A stretch of DNA of 64,000 nt from Streptomyces sp. NBC_01232 (GCF_035989885.1 NZ_CP108518.1:2918501-2982500); one strand, 5' to 3'; shown: positions 35,023-44,365, counted from the first letter of the stretch. The notes: generated from the sequence alone by a model not told the origin. Translations and numbers: made by a program.

Positions 35023-36615
35023 ATGAAGAAGCTCACGGGAAACCGGCAGAGGCTCCACCCGGCGGACGTTCAGTGGCGCGATACGGATCTGGCTCTACTG
35101 CAGGAGCTCATAGCGGCCGAGGCGTCCCTGCCCTCCGATGCGCCGCGGGCGCTGCTGTCCGTAAGGCTCTCGACGCTCACCGTCGAGACCACGTCCCCCG
35201 TCCGGCAGGAACTCGACCTCCGGCGTCTTGCCCGGGAGCGGGGATACCGGGTCGTCGGTGTCGCCAGAGATCTGAACGTCTCCGCAACCCGGGTGCCGCC
35301 CTGGCGCCGCAGAGAGCTGGGGCACTGGCTGAACGACCGGGTGCCGGAATTCGACGTCCTGCTCTTCTGGAAGCTGGACCGCCTCGTCCGTCGGCTCACA
35401 GATCTCAGCACCATGATCGAATGGTGCCTCGCGCACGGGAAGAACCTCATCTCCAACCACGACACCGTCGACCTGACCAGCCCGACCGGAAAGGTGATGG
35501 CAGAGATCATCGGCGGTATCGCCGAAATCGAGGCATCGGCCATCAGCACTCGAGTGACAAGCCTCTGGGACTACACCAGGACGCAGTCCGACTGGCTCGT
35601 CGGCAAGCCGCCCTACGGCTACACGATCGACGATCGAGGCAGACTGGTCATTGATCCTCAGGAGCAACGGGTGTTGCGCTGGTGTCTGGGCGCCGCCTTG
35701 CGCGGGGTCTCGGCCCGGCGGATGACCACCGTCCTCATCCGGGCCCGGGTGCCGACCGGCGGAGGCGGGCAGTGGAGCGCGGGCACGCTGCTGCGAAGGC
35801 TGCGCAATCCAGCGCTCATGGGGTTTCGAGTCAGTGAGAGCAAGGACGGTGGCGCGAGGCGGTCGGTGACCGTCCTGGGCGCGGACGGCAATCCGATCAG
35901 GGTGGGCGATCCCATCGTCACGGAAGCTGAGTGGCTCTCCCTCCAAGCGGTATTGGATGAGCGGTCCAAGTCACAGCCGGTCCGGCGCAAGGGCGGCGCG
36001 ACGCAGTTCCTGGGTGTTCTGGTGTGTGCGGATTGCGGCACGCACATGACAGCGCACAGGAGCAGGGGGAAGGTCCGCACCTACGAGTATCTGCGCTGCC
36101 GAAGGTGTCCCAGTGGTGGTCTCGGTGCTCCGGATCCGCAGTCCGTCTACAGCCGACTGGCCGGTGAGGTCATGAGTGTGCTGGGTGCGGAGCCGGTCAG
36201 GGTCAGGGAGTACGCACCGGGCGCGGACGGCCGCGATCGGCGGAGGACGGTCGAGAACACCATTGCCGACTACATGACCGGTCTGGAACCCGGCGGGTGG
36301 TACTCCCGGACCCCTTTCACACGCCGGCGGGCGGAGCAGTCCCTGGAGAGGCTGATCACCGAGCTTCAGGGGCTGGATCCGGACACGGCCCAGGACCGCT
36401 GGCTGCAGACTTCCAGCGGCGGAACCTTCCGCGAGCGCTGGGAACAGGCGGACGGAGAAACCATGGCCGGCGACTTGCGGCGAGCGGGAATCACCTGCTC
36501 GGTCAGCCGGCACAGACTTCCCGGTGTCAGGGCGCCGGAGGTGGGTCTGAAATTGATCATTCCCGCGGATGCGCGGGAGCGGCTGGTCATCAAGAGGGAT
36601 GCCTTCAGCGACTGA
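35023..36615 (+). CDS. Large serine recombinase, Bxb1-integrase-like
   Basis: The 530-residue protein starts at MKKLTGNRQR with GGGAAGA upstream; a TTG start 52 codons earlier is unlikely. The N-terminal resolvase domain has RALLSVRLSTLTVETTSPVR with the probable nucleophile Ser50 (R-L-S, as in Bxb1 integrase VIRLSRVT), GYRVVGVARDLNVSAT, EFDVLLFWKLDRLVRRLTDL and SPTGKVMAEIIGGIAEIEAS. The recombinase domain follows (PPYGYTIDDRGRLVIDPQEQ), then a zinc ribbon with CADCGTHMTAH and CRRC, and a C-terminal domain without an obvious long coiled coil. It integrates DNA between short attP/attB sites. It is alone: no excision-directionality factor or phage genes accompany it, and it is flanked by two copies of the neighbouring gene end. 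Confidence 0.93.
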   Translation: MKKLTGNRQRLHPADVQWRDTDLALLQELIAAEASLPSDAPRALLSVRLSTLTVETTSPVRQELDLRRLARERGYRVVGVARDLNVSATRVPPWRRRELGHWLNDRVPEFDVLLFWKLDRLVRRLTDLSTMIEWCLAHGKNLISNHDTVDLTSPTGKVMAEIIGGIAEIEASAISTRVTSLWDYTRTQSDWLVGKPPYGYTIDDRGRLVIDPQEQRVLRWCLGAALRGVSARRMTTVLIRARVPTGGGGQWSAGTLLRRLRNPALMGFRVSESKDGGARRSVTVLGADGNPIRVGDPIVTEAEWLSLQAVLDERSKSQPVRRKGGATQFLGVLVCADCGTHMTAHRSRGKVRTYEYLRCRRCPSGGLGAPDPQSVYSRLAGEVMSVLGAEPVRVREYAPGADGRDRRRTVENTIADYMTGLEPGGWYSRTPFTRRRAEQSLERLITELQGLDPDTAQDRWLQTSSGGTFRERWEQADGETMAGDLRRAGITCSVSRHRLPGVRAPEVGLKLIIPADARERLVIKRDAFSD

Positions 36616-36627
36616 CCCCCGTAATGC

Positions 36628-36660
36628 GCCGTCGGCCCTGTTGAGGACAGGGCCGACGGC
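36628..36660. terminator. 14-bp stem between convergent recombinase and radical-SAM genes
   Basis: The arms GCCGTCGGCCCTGT (36628-36641) and 36647-36660 are perfectly complementary with a TGAGG loop. It lies 13 bp after the recombinase stop and 8 bp after the radical-SAM stop on the other strand, so it can serve both. Confidence 0.85.
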
Positions 36661-36667
36661 AGCGTGC

Positions 36668-36750
36668 CTACTTGTTGACGACCGACAGCGGCAGCAGCTT
36701 CTTGCCGGTGGGGCCGATCTGGATGTGCGTGTCGAGCTGAGGACAGACGC
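36668..36750 (-). repeat. Copy 2 of the radical-SAM gene 3' end (right flank, in the intact gene)
   Basis: These bases encode the last ~27 residues of the radical-SAM protein and are the counterpart of 34898-34978. The longest exact blocks are GACAGCGGCAGCAG and GGGCCGATCTGGAT. Homology ends at about GACGCC in both copies. Confidence 0.8.
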
Positions 36751-38593
36751 CACAGTCGAAGCACGGGGTCCAGCGGCAGTCGTCGACCTCGGTCTCGTCG
36801 AGGGCGTCCTGCCAGTCCTCCCAGAGCCAGTCCTTGTCGAGACCGGAGTCCAGGTGGTCCCAGGGCAGGACCTCCTCGTAGGTGCGCTCGCGGGTCGTGT
36901 ACCAGGCCACGTCCACGCCGTAGGCGGGCAGCGTCTTCTCGGCCGCCTCCATCCAGCGGTCGTAGCTGAAGTGCTCGCGCCAGCCGTCGAAGCGGCCGCC
37001 CGATTCGTACACGGCGCGGATGACGTCGCCGATGCGGCGGTCACCGCGCGAGAGCAGGCCCTCGACGATGCCCGGCTTGCCGTCGTGGTAGCGGAAGCCG
37101 ATGGAGCGGCCGTACTTCTTGTCGCCGCGGATCTTGTCTCGGAGCTTGCCCAGGCGGGCGTCCGTCTCCTCGGCCGACAGCTGCGGCGCCCACTGGAACG
37201 GGGTGTGCGGCTTCGGCACGAATCCGCCGATGGACACCGTGCAGCGGATGTCGTTCTGGCCGGAGACCTCGCGCCCCTTGGCGATGACGTTGACCGCCAT
37301 GTCGCCGATCTGGAGCACGTCCTCGTCGGTCTCGGTGGGCAGGCCGCACATGAAGTACAGCTTCACCTGGCGCCAGCCGTTGCCGTACGCCGTGGAGACG
37401 GTCCGGATCAGGTCCTCTTCCGAGACCATCTTGTTGATGACCTTGCGCATGCGCTCGGAGCCGCCCTCGGGGGCGAAGGTCAGGCCGGAGCGGCGACCGT
37501 TGCGGGTCAGCTCGTTGGCCAGGTCCACGTTGAAGGCGTCCACGCGGGTCGACGGCAGGGACAGGCCCACCTTGTCGTCCGTGTAGCGGTCCGCGAGGCC
37601 CTTGGCGATGTCGGCGATCTCCGTGTGGTCCGCGGAGGACAGCGACAGGAGGCCGACCTCCTCGAAGCCCGTGGCCTTCAGCCCGCGCTCGACCATCTCG
37701 CCGATGCCGGTGATGCTTCGCTCCCGCACGGGGCGCGTGATCATGCCGGCCTGGCAGAAACGGCAGCCTCGGGTGCAGCCGCGGAAGATCTCCACGGACA
37801 TGCGCTCGTGGACGGTCTCGGCGAGCGGGACCAGGGGCTGCTTGGGGTAGGGCCACTCGTCGAGGTCCATGACCGTGTGCTTGGACACGCGCCACGGCAC
37901 GCCGGAGCGGTTGGGCACGACACGGCCGATGCGGCCGTCCGGCAGGTACTCGACGTCGTAGAAGCCCGGCACGTAGACGTTGCCGGTCTTCGCCAGGCGC
38001 AGCAGGACCTCTTCGCGTCCGCCCGGCCGCCCCTCGGCCTTCCAGGTGCGGATGATCTCGGTCATGTCGAGGACGGCCTGCTCGCCGTCGCCGATGACGG
38101 CGCAGTCGATGAACTCCGCGATCGGCTCGGGGTTGAAGGCCGCGTGGCCGCCCGCGAGGACGATGGGGTGGTCGACCGTACGGTTCCTGGCCTCCAGCGG
38201 GATGCCGGCGAGGTCCAGGGCCGTGAGCATGTTGGTGTAGCCCAGCTCCGTGGAGAAGGACAGGCCGAACACGTCGAAGGCGGAGACCGGGCGGTGGCTG
38301 TCCACGGTGAACTGCGGCACCTTGTGCTCGCGCATCAGTTCTTCGAGGTCGGGCCACACGCTGTAGGTGCGCTCGGCGAGGACGCCCTCGCGTTCGTTGA
38401 GCACCTCGTAAAGGATCATGACGCCCTGGTTGGGCAGCCCGACTTCGTACGCGTCCGGGTACATGAGCGCCCAGCGGACGTCGCAGCTCTCCCACTCCTT
38501 GACCGTGGAGTTGAGTTCACCGCCGACGTACTGGATGGGCTTCTGCACATGCGGAAGCAGGGCCTCAAGCTGAGGGAAGACCGACTCGGTCAT
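36668..38593 (-). CDS. TIGR03960-family B12-binding radical SAM protein
   Basis: The 641-residue protein starts at MTESVFPQLEALLPHV. The N-terminal part resembles a cobalamin-binding domain (WALMYPDAYEVGLPNQGVMI, FGLSFSTELGYTNMLTALDL). The radical-SAM core has FRGCTRGCRFCQAG (Cx3Cx2C, near residue 276), GLSLPSTRVDAF, FAPEGGSERMRKVINK and YFMCGLPTETDEDV. The C-terminus carries a cysteine cluster PCFDCGVC before the final TG-KKLLPL. The family is usually next to a DUF2344 partner; the reaction is not established. The final ~27 residues lie in the repeat shared with 34898-34978, so the gene end may have been supplied by the integrated recombinase element. Confidence 0.92.
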   Translation of the reverse strand: MTESVFPQLEALLPHVQKPIQYVGGELNSTVKEWESCDVRWALMYPDAYEVGLPNQGVMILYEVLNEREGVLAERTYSVWPDLEELMREHKVPQFTVDSHRPVSAFDVFGLSFSTELGYTNMLTALDLAGIPLEARNRTVDHPIVLAGGHAAFNPEPIAEFIDCAVIGDGEQAVLDMTEIIRTWKAEGRPGGREEVLLRLAKTGNVYVPGFYDVEYLPDGRIGRVVPNRSGVPWRVSKHTVMDLDEWPYPKQPLVPLAETVHERMSVEIFRGCTRGCRFCQAGMITRPVRERSITGIGEMVERGLKATGFEEVGLLSLSSADHTEIADIAKGLADRYTDDKVGLSLPSTRVDAFNVDLANELTRNGRRSGLTFAPEGGSERMRKVINKMVSEEDLIRTVSTAYGNGWRQVKLYFMCGLPTETDEDVLQIGDMAVNVIAKGREVSGQNDIRCTVSIGGFVPKPHTPFQWAPQLSAEETDARLGKLRDKIRGDKKYGRSIGFRYHDGKPGIVEGLLSRGDRRIGDVIRAVYESGGRFDGWREHFSYDRWMEAAEKTLPAYGVDVAWYTTRERTYEEVLPWDHLDSGLDKDWLWEDWQDALDETEVDDCRWTPCFDCGVCPQLDTHIQIGPTGKKLLPLSVVNK

Positions 38594-38668
38594 CACGCGA
38601 CTTTCGTGAAGCGGGCAGGGGGCAGCTCTCAAGCGTACCCCGAGGCTCGGCCGCCCCCACCCACATGA

Positions 38669-40189
38669 TCATCCAAGTCCGGACCGCAGCGCCGGGTCGG
38701 AGGCCTTCGCCCAGATGGCCGGAAGCTCCCGCTCGCGCCGCTCGGCCAGGGCTTCCTCGCGGCCGTGGAGCACGCCCCAGGTGAAGGCGGACTCTCCCGC
38801 GCCCGTCGCCTGGACCCCGAGGCCGCGCAGTGCCTCGCGGGCCACCACGCTGTCCTGGTGGTCGCCGAGCAGGGTCTGGACCTTCTTGGCGGCCTTGGCC
38901 AGGTGTTTCGCCGGCCTGCCCAGGACGGGCTCGGCCGACTCGGCCGCGTACCGGACGCGCTTGGCCGCCTTGCGCGCGTTGTGCAGAGCGACATCGCGCT
39001 CCTCCCCCTCCGTGAGGGAGAGCGCGCTGTCGACCCGGTCTGCGAGACGGGAGTAGTCGCGCAGCACCGCCTTCGGCAGGACCGCCTCCGGGGGCCGGGC
39101 CGCGCGCTTGCGCAGCGGCGGCTCCTCCAGCAGGGCGTCGAGGGAGTCCAGCAGGGCGAGGTAGCGCGGGCTGTCGAGCGCGGCGAGGGCCCGGCGGCGC
39201 GATCCGGAGCGGCGGGTGGTGTTCCACACGCGCAGCCTGCTGCGTACGGGGCCGATCACCAGGGGGCGCGGCAGCTCGCCGAGGTGGGCCTGGATGCGTT
39301 CCAGCAGCACCTCCTGGTCGCGGTCGACCCCCAGCTCCGCGGCCAGCCAGCGCAGTTCCTCGCCGATCGGGTCGGTGACCTCCCGGTCGAGCACCTTGCG
39401 GTAGGTCTTGAAGGCGCTGCGCAGCCGGCGGCTGGCGACCCTCATCTGGTGGACGGAGTCGGGCAGGGACCGTCGCACGGCCGGGTCCTGGGCGATCAGG
39501 GCGTCGCGCTGTTCCCGCAGGTACGTGAGGACGTGCGCGCCCGTGGTGCCCTCGGGGCCGCCGCCCTCGGGCCGGGCCGGGGGTTCGGCGTCGGTTTCGG
39601 AGAGGGCCCGGGCGAGCTTGGAGGGGGCTTCGGAGACGCGGAGCCCGGCTTTGCGGAAGGCCTTCTCCACGGAGTCGAGCAGGGCGGGATCGACCCCGTC
39701 GGCGAGTTCGACCTCGACCTCGGTCCAGGCGGCGGTGGTGTCGCCGCGCTCGGCGAGGACCTCGTCGGTGCTCAGTTCGGCGAGCAGGGCGCCGCCCGCG
39801 TCGAGCAGGTGGCTGAGGCGGCGCGAGGAGACCAGCCTGACCTGTGGCTGGAGCCCGGCGTGGCGGACGCGGGAGCGGACGAGGGCGGCGAGGGAGGGCG
39901 GGACCGTGTCGCTGAGTGCGGCCCCGACCTCGTCGCGCACGCCGGGGGAGACGGGCAGTTTGAGGTGCCAGCCCTCGTCCGCGCCGCCGGTTCTGCGCCT
40001 CAGGGTGAGGCCGTCGGCGGCGAGCCGCTGGTCGGGGGTGTCGTAGTAGACGGCGTCGAGGTCGACGGTGCCCTGGTCGGAGACGGCCGCGATCGCGGCC
40101 GTGCCCGTCAGGTCCGGTACCCCGCGCCTGGCTGCAGAGGCCTTAGTGAACTCGAATTTCCGCTCGATCTCGCGCTTCGTGTCCGCCAT
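38669..40189 (-). CDS. CYTH and CHAD domain protein
   Basis: The 506-residue protein begins MADTKREIERKFEF; the ExExK motif (EIERK) is the CYTH triphosphate-tunnel signature, supported by YYDTPDQRLAADGLTLRRR and WTEVEVELADG. The CHAD domain (about 220-500) has conserved His/Arg/Lys residues in DSVHQMRVASRRLRSAFKTY, LHNARKAAKRVRYAAES and LGDHQDSVVAREAL. CYTH acts on triphosphates and CHAD binds polyphosphate (established for families), so a role in polyphosphate granules or triphosphate turnover is likely. It is cytoplasmic. It lies 75 bp upstream of the radical-SAM gene and 49 bp after rodA on the same strand. Confidence 0.93.
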   Translation of the reverse strand: MADTKREIERKFEFTKASAARRGVPDLTGTAAIAAVSDQGTVDLDAVYYDTPDQRLAADGLTLRRRTGGADEGWHLKLPVSPGVRDEVGAALSDTVPPSLAALVRSRVRHAGLQPQVRLVSSRRLSHLLDAGGALLAELSTDEVLAERGDTTAAWTEVEVELADGVDPALLDSVEKAFRKAGLRVSEAPSKLARALSETDAEPPARPEGGGPEGTTGAHVLTYLREQRDALIAQDPAVRRSLPDSVHQMRVASRRLRSAFKTYRKVLDREVTDPIGEELRWLAAELGVDRDQEVLLERIQAHLGELPRPLVIGPVRSRLRVWNTTRRSGSRRRALAALDSPRYLALLDSLDALLEEPPLRKRAARPPEAVLPKAVLRDYSRLADRVDSALSLTEGEERDVALHNARKAAKRVRYAAESAEPVLGRPAKHLAKAAKKVQTLLGDHQDSVVAREALRGLGVQATGAGESAFTWGVLHGREEALAERRERELPAIWAKASDPALRSGLG

Positions 40190-40238
40190 AGACCGAACTT
40201 AGTCCTGAACGGAACACGACGGCAGGGTGAACGGGGCA

Positions 40239-41438
40239 TCAGGCCGACAATGGTCGCTGCACCTTGATCGACTGCAGTAGCCCGATGGCCACCCAGACCG
40301 CGAACATCGACGAACCTCCGTACGAGACGAACGGCAGCGGAAGCCCGGCGACGGGCATGATCCCGAGGGTCATGCCGATGTTCTCGAAGGACTGGAAGGC
40401 GAACCAGGCGATGATCCCGGCGCACACGATGGTCCCGTACAGCTCGGTGGTCTCCCGGGCGATCACGCAGGAGCGCCATAGGATGATGCCGAGCAGCAGC
40501 AGGATCAGCCCGGCCCCGACGAAGCCCAGCTCCTCCCCCGCCACCGTGAAGACGAAGTCGGTCTGCTGCTCGGGCACGAACTGGCCGGTGGTCTGCGAGC
40601 CCTTGAAGAGTCCGGATCCGGTCAGTCCGCCGGAGCCGATCGCGATGCGCGCCTGGTTGGTGTTGTAGCCGACGCCCGCCGGGTCGAGCTCGGGGTTGGC
40701 GAAGGCCGCGAAGCGGTTGATCTGGTACTCGTCGAGGACGCCCAGCTGCCATATCAGGACGGCACCGCCCGCGCCCGCGCCGAGCAGGCCCAGCACCCAG
40801 CGGTTGGAGGCGCCGGAGGCCAGCAGCACGCCGAGCACGATGACGATCATGACCATCACGGAGCCGAGGTCGGGCATCAGCATGACGATGCCCATCGGGG
40901 CGGCGGCCAGGCAGAGCGCCTTGACGACGGTGCGGTGGTCCGGATGGGCGAGATCGCCCGCGTCCACCCGGGTGGCGAGCAGCATCGCCATCACCAGGAT
41001 GATCGTGATCTTCACGAACTCGGAGGGCTGGAGGGAGAATCCGCCGCCGATGACGATCCAGGCGTGGGCGCCGTTGATGGTCGCGCCGAGCGGTGTGAGC
41101 ACGGCGAGGATCAGCACGAGGGAGAGCCCGTAGAGGATCGGTACGGCGCCGCGCAGGGTGCGGTGGCCGAGCCAGATCGTGCCGATCATCAGCACGAGGC
41201 CGATGCCGGTGTTCAGGGCGTGGCGGGCCAGGAAGTAGTACGGGTCCCCCTGGTTCAGCTGCGTCCTGTTGCGGGTCGCCGACCACACCAGCAGGGCGCC
41301 GATGAAGGAGAGGGCCAGTGCGGAGAGGAGTATCGGCCAGTCGAGCCGGCGCACCACCGAGTCGCGGGCGGTGAGCTTGGCCATCGCCCCGCGCTCGGGC
41401 GCGTACCGGGAGACGGAGAACTTGTTGGCGGTCTGCAT
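40239..41438 (-). CDS. rodA: SEDS peptidoglycan polymerase RodA/Sfr
   Basis: The 399-residue protein has about ten membrane helices. Signatures are DWPILLSALALSFIGALLVW, GAHAWIVIGGGFSLQPSEFVKI, MPDLGSVMVM, NPELDPAGVGYNTNQARIAI, DFVFTVAGEELGFVGAGLIL and GIMPVAGLPLPFVSYGGSSM. It polymerises lipid II glycan strands together with the class B PBP encoded just upstream. In S. coelicolor the orthologue (sfr) belongs to the spore-wall-synthesising complex with MreB, MreC, MreD and PBP2 (established knowledge). It starts 15 bp after the pbp2 stop, so it is in the same operon. An internal ATG (MAKLTARDSVV, 18 residues in) is an alternative start. Confidence 0.95.
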   Translation of the reverse strand: MQTANKFSVSRYAPERGAMAKLTARDSVVRRLDWPILLSALALSFIGALLVWSATRNRTQLNQGDPYYFLARHALNTGIGLVLMIGTIWLGHRTLRGAVPILYGLSLVLILAVLTPLGATINGAHAWIVIGGGFSLQPSEFVKITIILVMAMLLATRVDAGDLAHPDHRTVVKALCLAAAPMGIVMLMPDLGSVMVMIVIVLGVLLASGASNRWVLGLLGAGAGGAVLIWQLGVLDEYQINRFAAFANPELDPAGVGYNTNQARIAIGSGGLTGSGLFKGSQTTGQFVPEQQTDFVFTVAGEELGFVGAGLILLLLGIILWRSCVIARETTELYGTIVCAGIIAWFAFQSFENIGMTLGIMPVAGLPLPFVSYGGSSMFAVWVAIGLLQSIKVQRPLSA

Positions 41439-41453
41439 GTCGGTTTTCGGTCC

Positions 41454-43631
41454 TCAGTCCCGTACGGGGGGCAGGGCGGGCGGCCCGGCGAGCACGGGCG
41501 GCGCCGGCGCTTCCGGGGACGGCGGCACGTACGGCCGGATCTCGGGGGATTCGATGGAGCCGTCGGGCTGGATCTTGGGCAGCTTGGCCTCGGGCTGCGG
41601 CAGCAGGGCCCTCTTCGGGTCCGGGTTGCCCTCCATGTCGAGACCGTAGATGGCGTTGTAGAGATTGCGGACGGCGGGGCCGGAGGCTCCCGAGCCGGTG
41701 CCGCCCTGGGAGATCGTCATGACGATCGTGAAGTCCTTGGTGTAGGTCGCCAGCCAGGACGTGGTCTGCTTGCCGTAGACCTGTGCGGTGCCGGTCTTGG
41801 CGTGCATGGGGATCTTGTCCATCGGCCAGCCGCCGAACCGCCAGGCGGCGGTGCCGCCGGGTTCGACGACCGAGCGCAGGCCCTTGTCGAGGTCGCTGAC
41901 GGTCTTGGCGTCGATGGGCAGCCTGCCGTGGGACTGGGGCTTGATCATCTCGATGTGCTTGCCGTCGGGGCTGATCACGGCCTTGCCCACGGTGGGGTTG
42001 AAGAGGGTGCCGCCGTTGCTGATGGCGGAGTAGGCGGTGGCCATCTGGATGGGGGTGACGAGGACGTCGCCCTGGCCGATGGCGAAGTTGATGCTGTCGT
42101 AGGCCTTCAGCTGGTTGCCCTCGAGGCAGCTTTCGTAGGCGATCTGCTGGACGTAGGTGCCGCCCCGCTTGCCCTGCTTGCACCAACCGGCCTTGTTGGC
42201 CTTCCAGAAGCTCTGCTTCCACTGGCGGTCGGGGATCCGGCCGGTGACCTCGTTCGGCAGGTCCACCCCGGTCTCGGAGCCCAGTCCGAACTCGCGTGCG
42301 GTCCGGTAGAACCAGTCGTGCGCGCCCTTCTTGGGGCTGAGGCCGCCGTCGCGCTGCCACTCCTTGTGCCCGAGGGCGTAGAAGACGGTGTTGCACGAGA
42401 ACTTGAGGGCGTCGCCGAGGGTGATGGGGCCGTGCCCCTTGGACTCGAAGTTCGCGAAGCTGCGGCCGCCGAGGCTGTAGGAGCTGCTGCAGTTGTACTT
42501 GCTGTCGAAGGCGTAGCCGGCCCGGACGGCCGCGCTCGCCGACACCACCTTGAAGATGGAGCCTGCGGGTGCCTGGCCCTGGATGGCCCGGTTGAGCAGC
42601 GGGTAGTTGGAGCTCTTGCTGGTGAGCCGGGCGTAGTCCTTGGCCGCGATGCCGCCGACCCAGGCGTTGGGGTCGTAGTCGGGCTGCGAGGCCATCGCGA
42701 CGATGCGGCCGGTCCTGGCCTCCATCACGACGACGGCGCCCGAGTCGGCCTCGTACTTGCGGCCGGTGATGTTGTCGGTCTCGTTGCGGACGACCTTCAT
42801 CGCCTGCTGGAGCTCGTACTCGGCGACGGACTGGACCCGGGCGTCGATGCTGGTGACCAGGGTGGCCCCGGCGATGCCCGGGTCGGACTTGGTCTGGCCC
42901 ATGACGCGGCCGAGGTTGTCGACCTCGTAGGAGGTGACTTCCGCCTTGCCCCGCAGCTGCCGGTCATAGGTGCGTTCGATGCCGGAGCGGCCGACCTGGT
43001 CGGAGCGCAGGTGCGGTGAGTCGCCGTCCTTCGCCTTCTGGATCTCCTCGTCGGTGACCGGCGAGAGGTAGCCGAGCACCTGCGCGGTACGGGCCCCGCC
43101 CGGGGCCGGGTAGCGGCGCACGGCGGTGACCTCCGCGGTGATGCCGGGGAAGTCCTCGGGGCGTTCGCGCAGCTGCAGCGCCTGCTGCGTGGTGGCTTCG
43201 AGGGTGACCGGGATCGGCTGGTAGGGGGAACCGTTCCAGCAGGGTGCGGGGGTCTGGGAGTCGCAGAGCCGGACCTTCTCCATGACCTCCTTGGGGCTCA
43301 TGTCCAGGACGCCGGCGAGGCGGGTCATGACGCCCTTGCCCCTGTCCTTCATCTTCATCAGCTTGGTGCGGCTGGCGGAGACGACCAGACGGGTCTCGTT
43401 GTCTGCGAGGGGGACGCCGCGGGCGTCGAGGATCGAGCCGCGCACGGCGGGCTGGACCACCCGCTGGACGTGGTTGCTCTTCGCCTCGTGGTAGTACTCC
43501 GCGCCTTCGCGGATCTGGAGGAGCCAGAGCCGGCCGCCGAGGGTGAGCAGCATCGAGAAGACGAGGACCTGGATCATGACGAGCCTGATCTGCACCCGGG
43601 AGGTGCGGCCGGTCTCCGGAACGTTGGTCAC
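41454..43631 (-). CDS. mrdA: Penicillin-binding protein 2 (class B transpeptidase)
   Basis: The 725-residue protein starts at a GTG with GGAGGAG upstream. One N-terminal membrane anchor (VQIRLVMIQVLVFSMLLTLGGRL) precedes the dimerisation domain (RGSILDARGVPLADN) and the transpeptidase domain with the three active-site motifs: SxxK in PAGSIFKVVS, SxN in LKFSCNTVFY and KTG in HAKTGTAQVYG. A Pro-rich tail of ~60 residues follows (PEIRPYVPPSPEAPAPP). It cross-links peptidoglycan in partnership with RodA. The gene follows mreD by 13 bp and precedes rodA. Confidence 0.96.
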   Translation of the reverse strand: MTNVPETGRTSRVQIRLVMIQVLVFSMLLTLGGRLWLLQIREGAEYYHEAKSNHVQRVVQPAVRGSILDARGVPLADNETRLVVSASRTKLMKMKDRGKGVMTRLAGVLDMSPKEVMEKVRLCDSQTPAPCWNGSPYQPIPVTLEATTQQALQLRERPEDFPGITAEVTAVRRYPAPGGARTAQVLGYLSPVTDEEIQKAKDGDSPHLRSDQVGRSGIERTYDRQLRGKAEVTSYEVDNLGRVMGQTKSDPGIAGATLVTSIDARVQSVAEYELQQAMKVVRNETDNITGRKYEADSGAVVVMEARTGRIVAMASQPDYDPNAWVGGIAAKDYARLTSKSSNYPLLNRAIQGQAPAGSIFKVVSASAAVRAGYAFDSKYNCSSSYSLGGRSFANFESKGHGPITLGDALKFSCNTVFYALGHKEWQRDGGLSPKKGAHDWFYRTAREFGLGSETGVDLPNEVTGRIPDRQWKQSFWKANKAGWCKQGKRGGTYVQQIAYESCLEGNQLKAYDSINFAIGQGDVLVTPIQMATAYSAISNGGTLFNPTVGKAVISPDGKHIEMIKPQSHGRLPIDAKTVSDLDKGLRSVVEPGGTAAWRFGGWPMDKIPMHAKTGTAQVYGKQTTSWLATYTKDFTIVMTISQGGTGSGASGPAVRNLYNAIYGLDMEGNPDPKRALLPQPEAKLPKIQPDGSIESPEIRPYVPPSPEAPAPPVLAGPPALPPVRD

Positions 43632-43644
43632 GACTGCTCCTCCC

Positions 43645-44352
43645 TCACAGCTTTTTGACGCTCTTCACACCCTTGACCGGCTTGACCCCCTTTATACGGA
43701 CGGCTTTGTTGGCCCGCGAGCGCGCGGTCTTCAGACGCAGGCCGCCGCGCTGGCTGCCGATGCGCAGGCCCGTGCCGCCGGCCAGCCAGCCGGCTGAGAC
43801 GTCGGCGGCCTTGTTGGCGGGGCCGCCGCCGGCTTCGACGGCCATCGGGTCGTTCTCGGCGCGCCGGGCGAGGGCCATGATGAACGGCACGGTGAACGGC
43901 GCGAGCAGCAGGTCGTAGAGGGTCGCGGTGAAGAGCAGCCCGGTCAGGCCCACGTGGCGGGCGGCGGTGTCGCCGACGAGGGCGCCCACTCCCGCGTAGA
44001 GCAGGGTGGAGCCGATCGCGGCGGCCACGACGGCGAGCATCGGGCCCCAGGCGGAACGGAACCGGCCGCCGTCGGGGCGGACCAGGCCCACGGCGTAGCC
44101 GATGACGCACAGGACGAGCGCGTACCGCCCTGCGGCGTGGTCGGCGGGCGGGGCCAGGTCGGCGAGGAGACCGGCGGCGAAGCCGATGAGCGCCCCGCTG
44201 ACGTGCCCGTACACGAGTGCGAGCGAGACGACGGTGAGGAGCAGCAGGTCGGGGACGGCCCCGGGCAGTTGGAGCCGGCCCAGGACGGTGACCTGGACGA
44301 CGAGGGCGACCACGATCAGGGTCGCCGAGAGCAGGATCCGGTTGAAGCGCAT
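43645..44352 (-). CDS. mreD: Rod-shape protein MreD
   Basis: The 235-residue protein starts at an ATG (MRFNRILLSATLIVVAL) with AGGAG upstream. Five or six membrane helices fill residues 5-170 (LPGAVPDLLLLTVVSLALVY, GALIGFAAGLLADLAPPADH, LVLCVIGYAVGLVRP, LLFTATLYDLLLAPFTVPFI). ADLAPPxxH-G is the MreD signature. The C-terminal ~60 residues are cytoplasmic and strongly basic, ending in a VKPVKGVKSVKKL-type repeat; such a tail is typical of the Streptomyces protein. It sits between mreC and pbp2 with 13-bp gaps on each side. Confidence 0.93.
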   Translation of the reverse strand: MRFNRILLSATLIVVALVVQVTVLGRLQLPGAVPDLLLLTVVSLALVYGHVSGALIGFAAGLLADLAPPADHAAGRYALVLCVIGYAVGLVRPDGGRFRSAWGPMLAVVAAAIGSTLLYAGVGALVGDTAARHVGLTGLLFTATLYDLLLAPFTVPFIMALARRAENDPMAVEAGGGPANKAADVSAGWLAGGTGLRIGSQRGGLRLKTARSRANKAVRIKGVKPVKGVKSVKKL

Positions 44353-44365
44353 GCGGGGTCTGCTC

